Source: Marinimicrobium koreense (GTDB lineage Bacteria > Pseudomonadota > Gammaproteobacteria > Pseudomonadales > Cellvibrionaceae). From it: a stretch of 64,000 nucleotides of DNA. A program made the position numbers and the translations under genes. The notes beneath the pieces were generated by a model that saw nothing but the letters and a program-made list of their open reading frames with translations, was not told where the DNA came from and did no database searches. The DNA is taken from assembly GCF_003762925.1 (NCBI RefSeq), contig NZ_RJUK01000004.1, forward strand, positions 1 through 64,000, written 5' to 3'. Each line of letters starts with the position of its first letter. The first letter of the stretch is position 1. Of the stretch, positions 63,221 through 64,000 are shown one piece after another.

Positions 63221-64000
63221 CTAAAACCGCAAGGTCAAATCAACACCCACAACCCGCGGTTCGCCAAACTGATAATAGGGCTTGGTTTCGTAACCATCTC
63301 GCGGGTCGTTACCGAAGGCGCCGAAGCCCCGGGTTTTGACATCCTCATCGGTCAGATTGCGGCCCCAGAGCGCCACCTCCCAACTATCGGCACGATAACC
63401 GATCCGGCCGTTCAACAACTCATACGCATCGGACTGCGCCTCGTGGCGGCTGGAGAAATAAAAATCATCTTTGCCCTCCAACTCCACGCGAGCATACCAG
63501 TGCTCCGTCAGGTTAAACAGCGCACCCACCGCGAACTGATAGCTCGGGGCATGGGGCAGATCGTGGCCGCTCAGATCCTCCGGCTCACCAGTCTCTTCGT
63601 TTGCGCCGACGTGCGCGAAGCTCTGGAAGTCGTCAAATTCGCTATCGAGCAAGCCCACGCTGGCAAACACCTCGGTCATGGGATTGAGTCGGGCATTGGC
63701 TTCGAACTCCAGGCCCCGGGCACTGCCCGCCGCGGCGTTGGTGGTGTAATCGATAAAGCTGCAGGGACAGTTATCGCCCTCGTCCGGGACCACCCGGGAC
63801 TGCTTGGTCTGTACATCGTCCCGATCTTGGTAAAACACCGCCACGCGGGTCTGCAGGGCACCGTCGAGTGCTTCGCCCTTCCAGCCCGCTTCGTAATTCC
63901 ATAGGGTTTCAGTGTCAAACTCCCGCTCATTCGCCGCCAGCGTCTGACTGCTGTTGAAGCCACCGGCCTTGAAGCCGCGCGAGGCCAGGGCGTACCACAG
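63221..64000 (-). CDS. TonB-dependent receptor, C-terminal part (cut by window edge)
   Basis: The last 259 residues of an outer-membrane receptor barrel; the frame is open to the right edge of the window and the N-terminus lies outside. Recognisable pieces are LWYALASRGFKAGGFNSSQ, ETLWNYEAGWKGEALDGALQTRVAVFYQDRDDVQ, GLEFEANARLNPMTEVFASVGLLDSEFDDF and the end EPRVVGVDLTLRF with terminal Phe. It heads the minus-strand group ykoF-like, pnuT, kinase, so it may import thiamine or a precursor (the Omr1-type receptor of thiamine regulons). A riboswitch, if present, would be upstream and outside the window. Confidence 0.88.
   Translation of the reverse strand: MWYALASRGFKAGGFNSSQTLAANEREFDTETLWNYEAGWKGEALDGALQTRVAVFYQDRDDVQTKQSRVVPDEGDNCPCSFIDYTTNAAAGSARGLEFEANARLNPMTEVFASVGLLDSEFDDFQSFAHVGANEETGEPEDLSGHDLPHAPSYQFAVGALFNLTEHWYARVELEGKDDFYFSSRHEAQSDAYELLNGRIGYRADSWEVALWGRNLTDEDVKTRGFGAFGNDPRDGYETKPYYQFGEPRVVGVDLTLRF

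Overview
The window reads as a chromosomal segment of a moderately GC-rich, polysaccharide-degrading gammaproteobacterium. The backbone order clpB-pgeF-rluD-bamD-pilS-pilR, then minor pilins, ispH-fkpB-lspA-ileS-ribF and murJ, is the order I know from Pseudomonas. The mannan-degrading locus, a CBM10-like cysteine motif in a glycosidase and several large TonB-dependent receptors suggest a Cellvibrionales-type marine or soil degrader (Marinimicrobium/Microbulbifer/Cellvibrio relatives). That placement is inference; no rRNA or tRNA gene is present to fix it.

Layout. 1-3.2 kb: pssA, ilvC and the divergent activator gene ilvY with a dyad operator between them. 3.2-12.2 kb: a (galacto)mannan utilisation block on the minus strand, made of a TonB-dependent receptor, a GH5-like lipoprotein with inserted jelly-roll-like domains and no acid/base glutamate, a GH26 mannanase lipoprotein and a GH27 alpha-galactosidase. 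Two LacI-type operators lie upstream of the receptor. This block sits between ilvC-pssA and ilvI-ilvH, which are usually contiguous. 12.3-15 kb: ilvI-ilvH. 15-22.7 kb: a DUF4124 protein, clpB with a sigma-32-type promoter, pgeF, rluD, bamD and nadE. 22.8-34.1 kb: the type IV pilus regulators pilS-pilR and the minor pilin/adhesin operon fimU-pilV-pilW-pilX-pilY1-pilE, with fimT divergent. 34.1-43.5 kb: ispH, fkpB, lspA, ileS, ribF, a DUF342 (FapA-like) protein and murJ.

43.5-51.2 kb: a plus-strand operon encoding a BlaI-type repressor, an M56 membrane metallopeptidase with a His/Cys/Met-rich loop, a TolC-family channel, a His-rich small lipoprotein, a His-rich periplasmic adaptor and a heavy-metal RND pump. 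It looks like a proteolysis-switched metal efflux system. 51.3-54.8 kb: a siderophore-type TonB receptor plus a PepSY membrane protein. 54.8-55.5 kb: SOS-controlled yebG and a small charged exported protein. 55.7-58.4 kb: a sigma-54 promoter, a formate/nitrite-type transporter and a PP2C phosphatase/Ser-Thr kinase fusion. 58.4-61 kb: a K+ channel-like protein and a PhoX-type phosphatase. 61.1-64 kb: a thiamine salvage operon (TonB receptor cut by the right edge, YkoF-like protein, PnuT, kinase).

The most unusual non-coding signal is a repeat present three times (38876-38986, 62871-63012, 63092-63198). It has a nearly invariant core (51 nt, identical in two copies) flanked by long, perfectly complementary arms whose sequences are unrelated between copies. 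A separate REP-like family (GTAG head plus palindrome) occurs three times, once inside a coding region.
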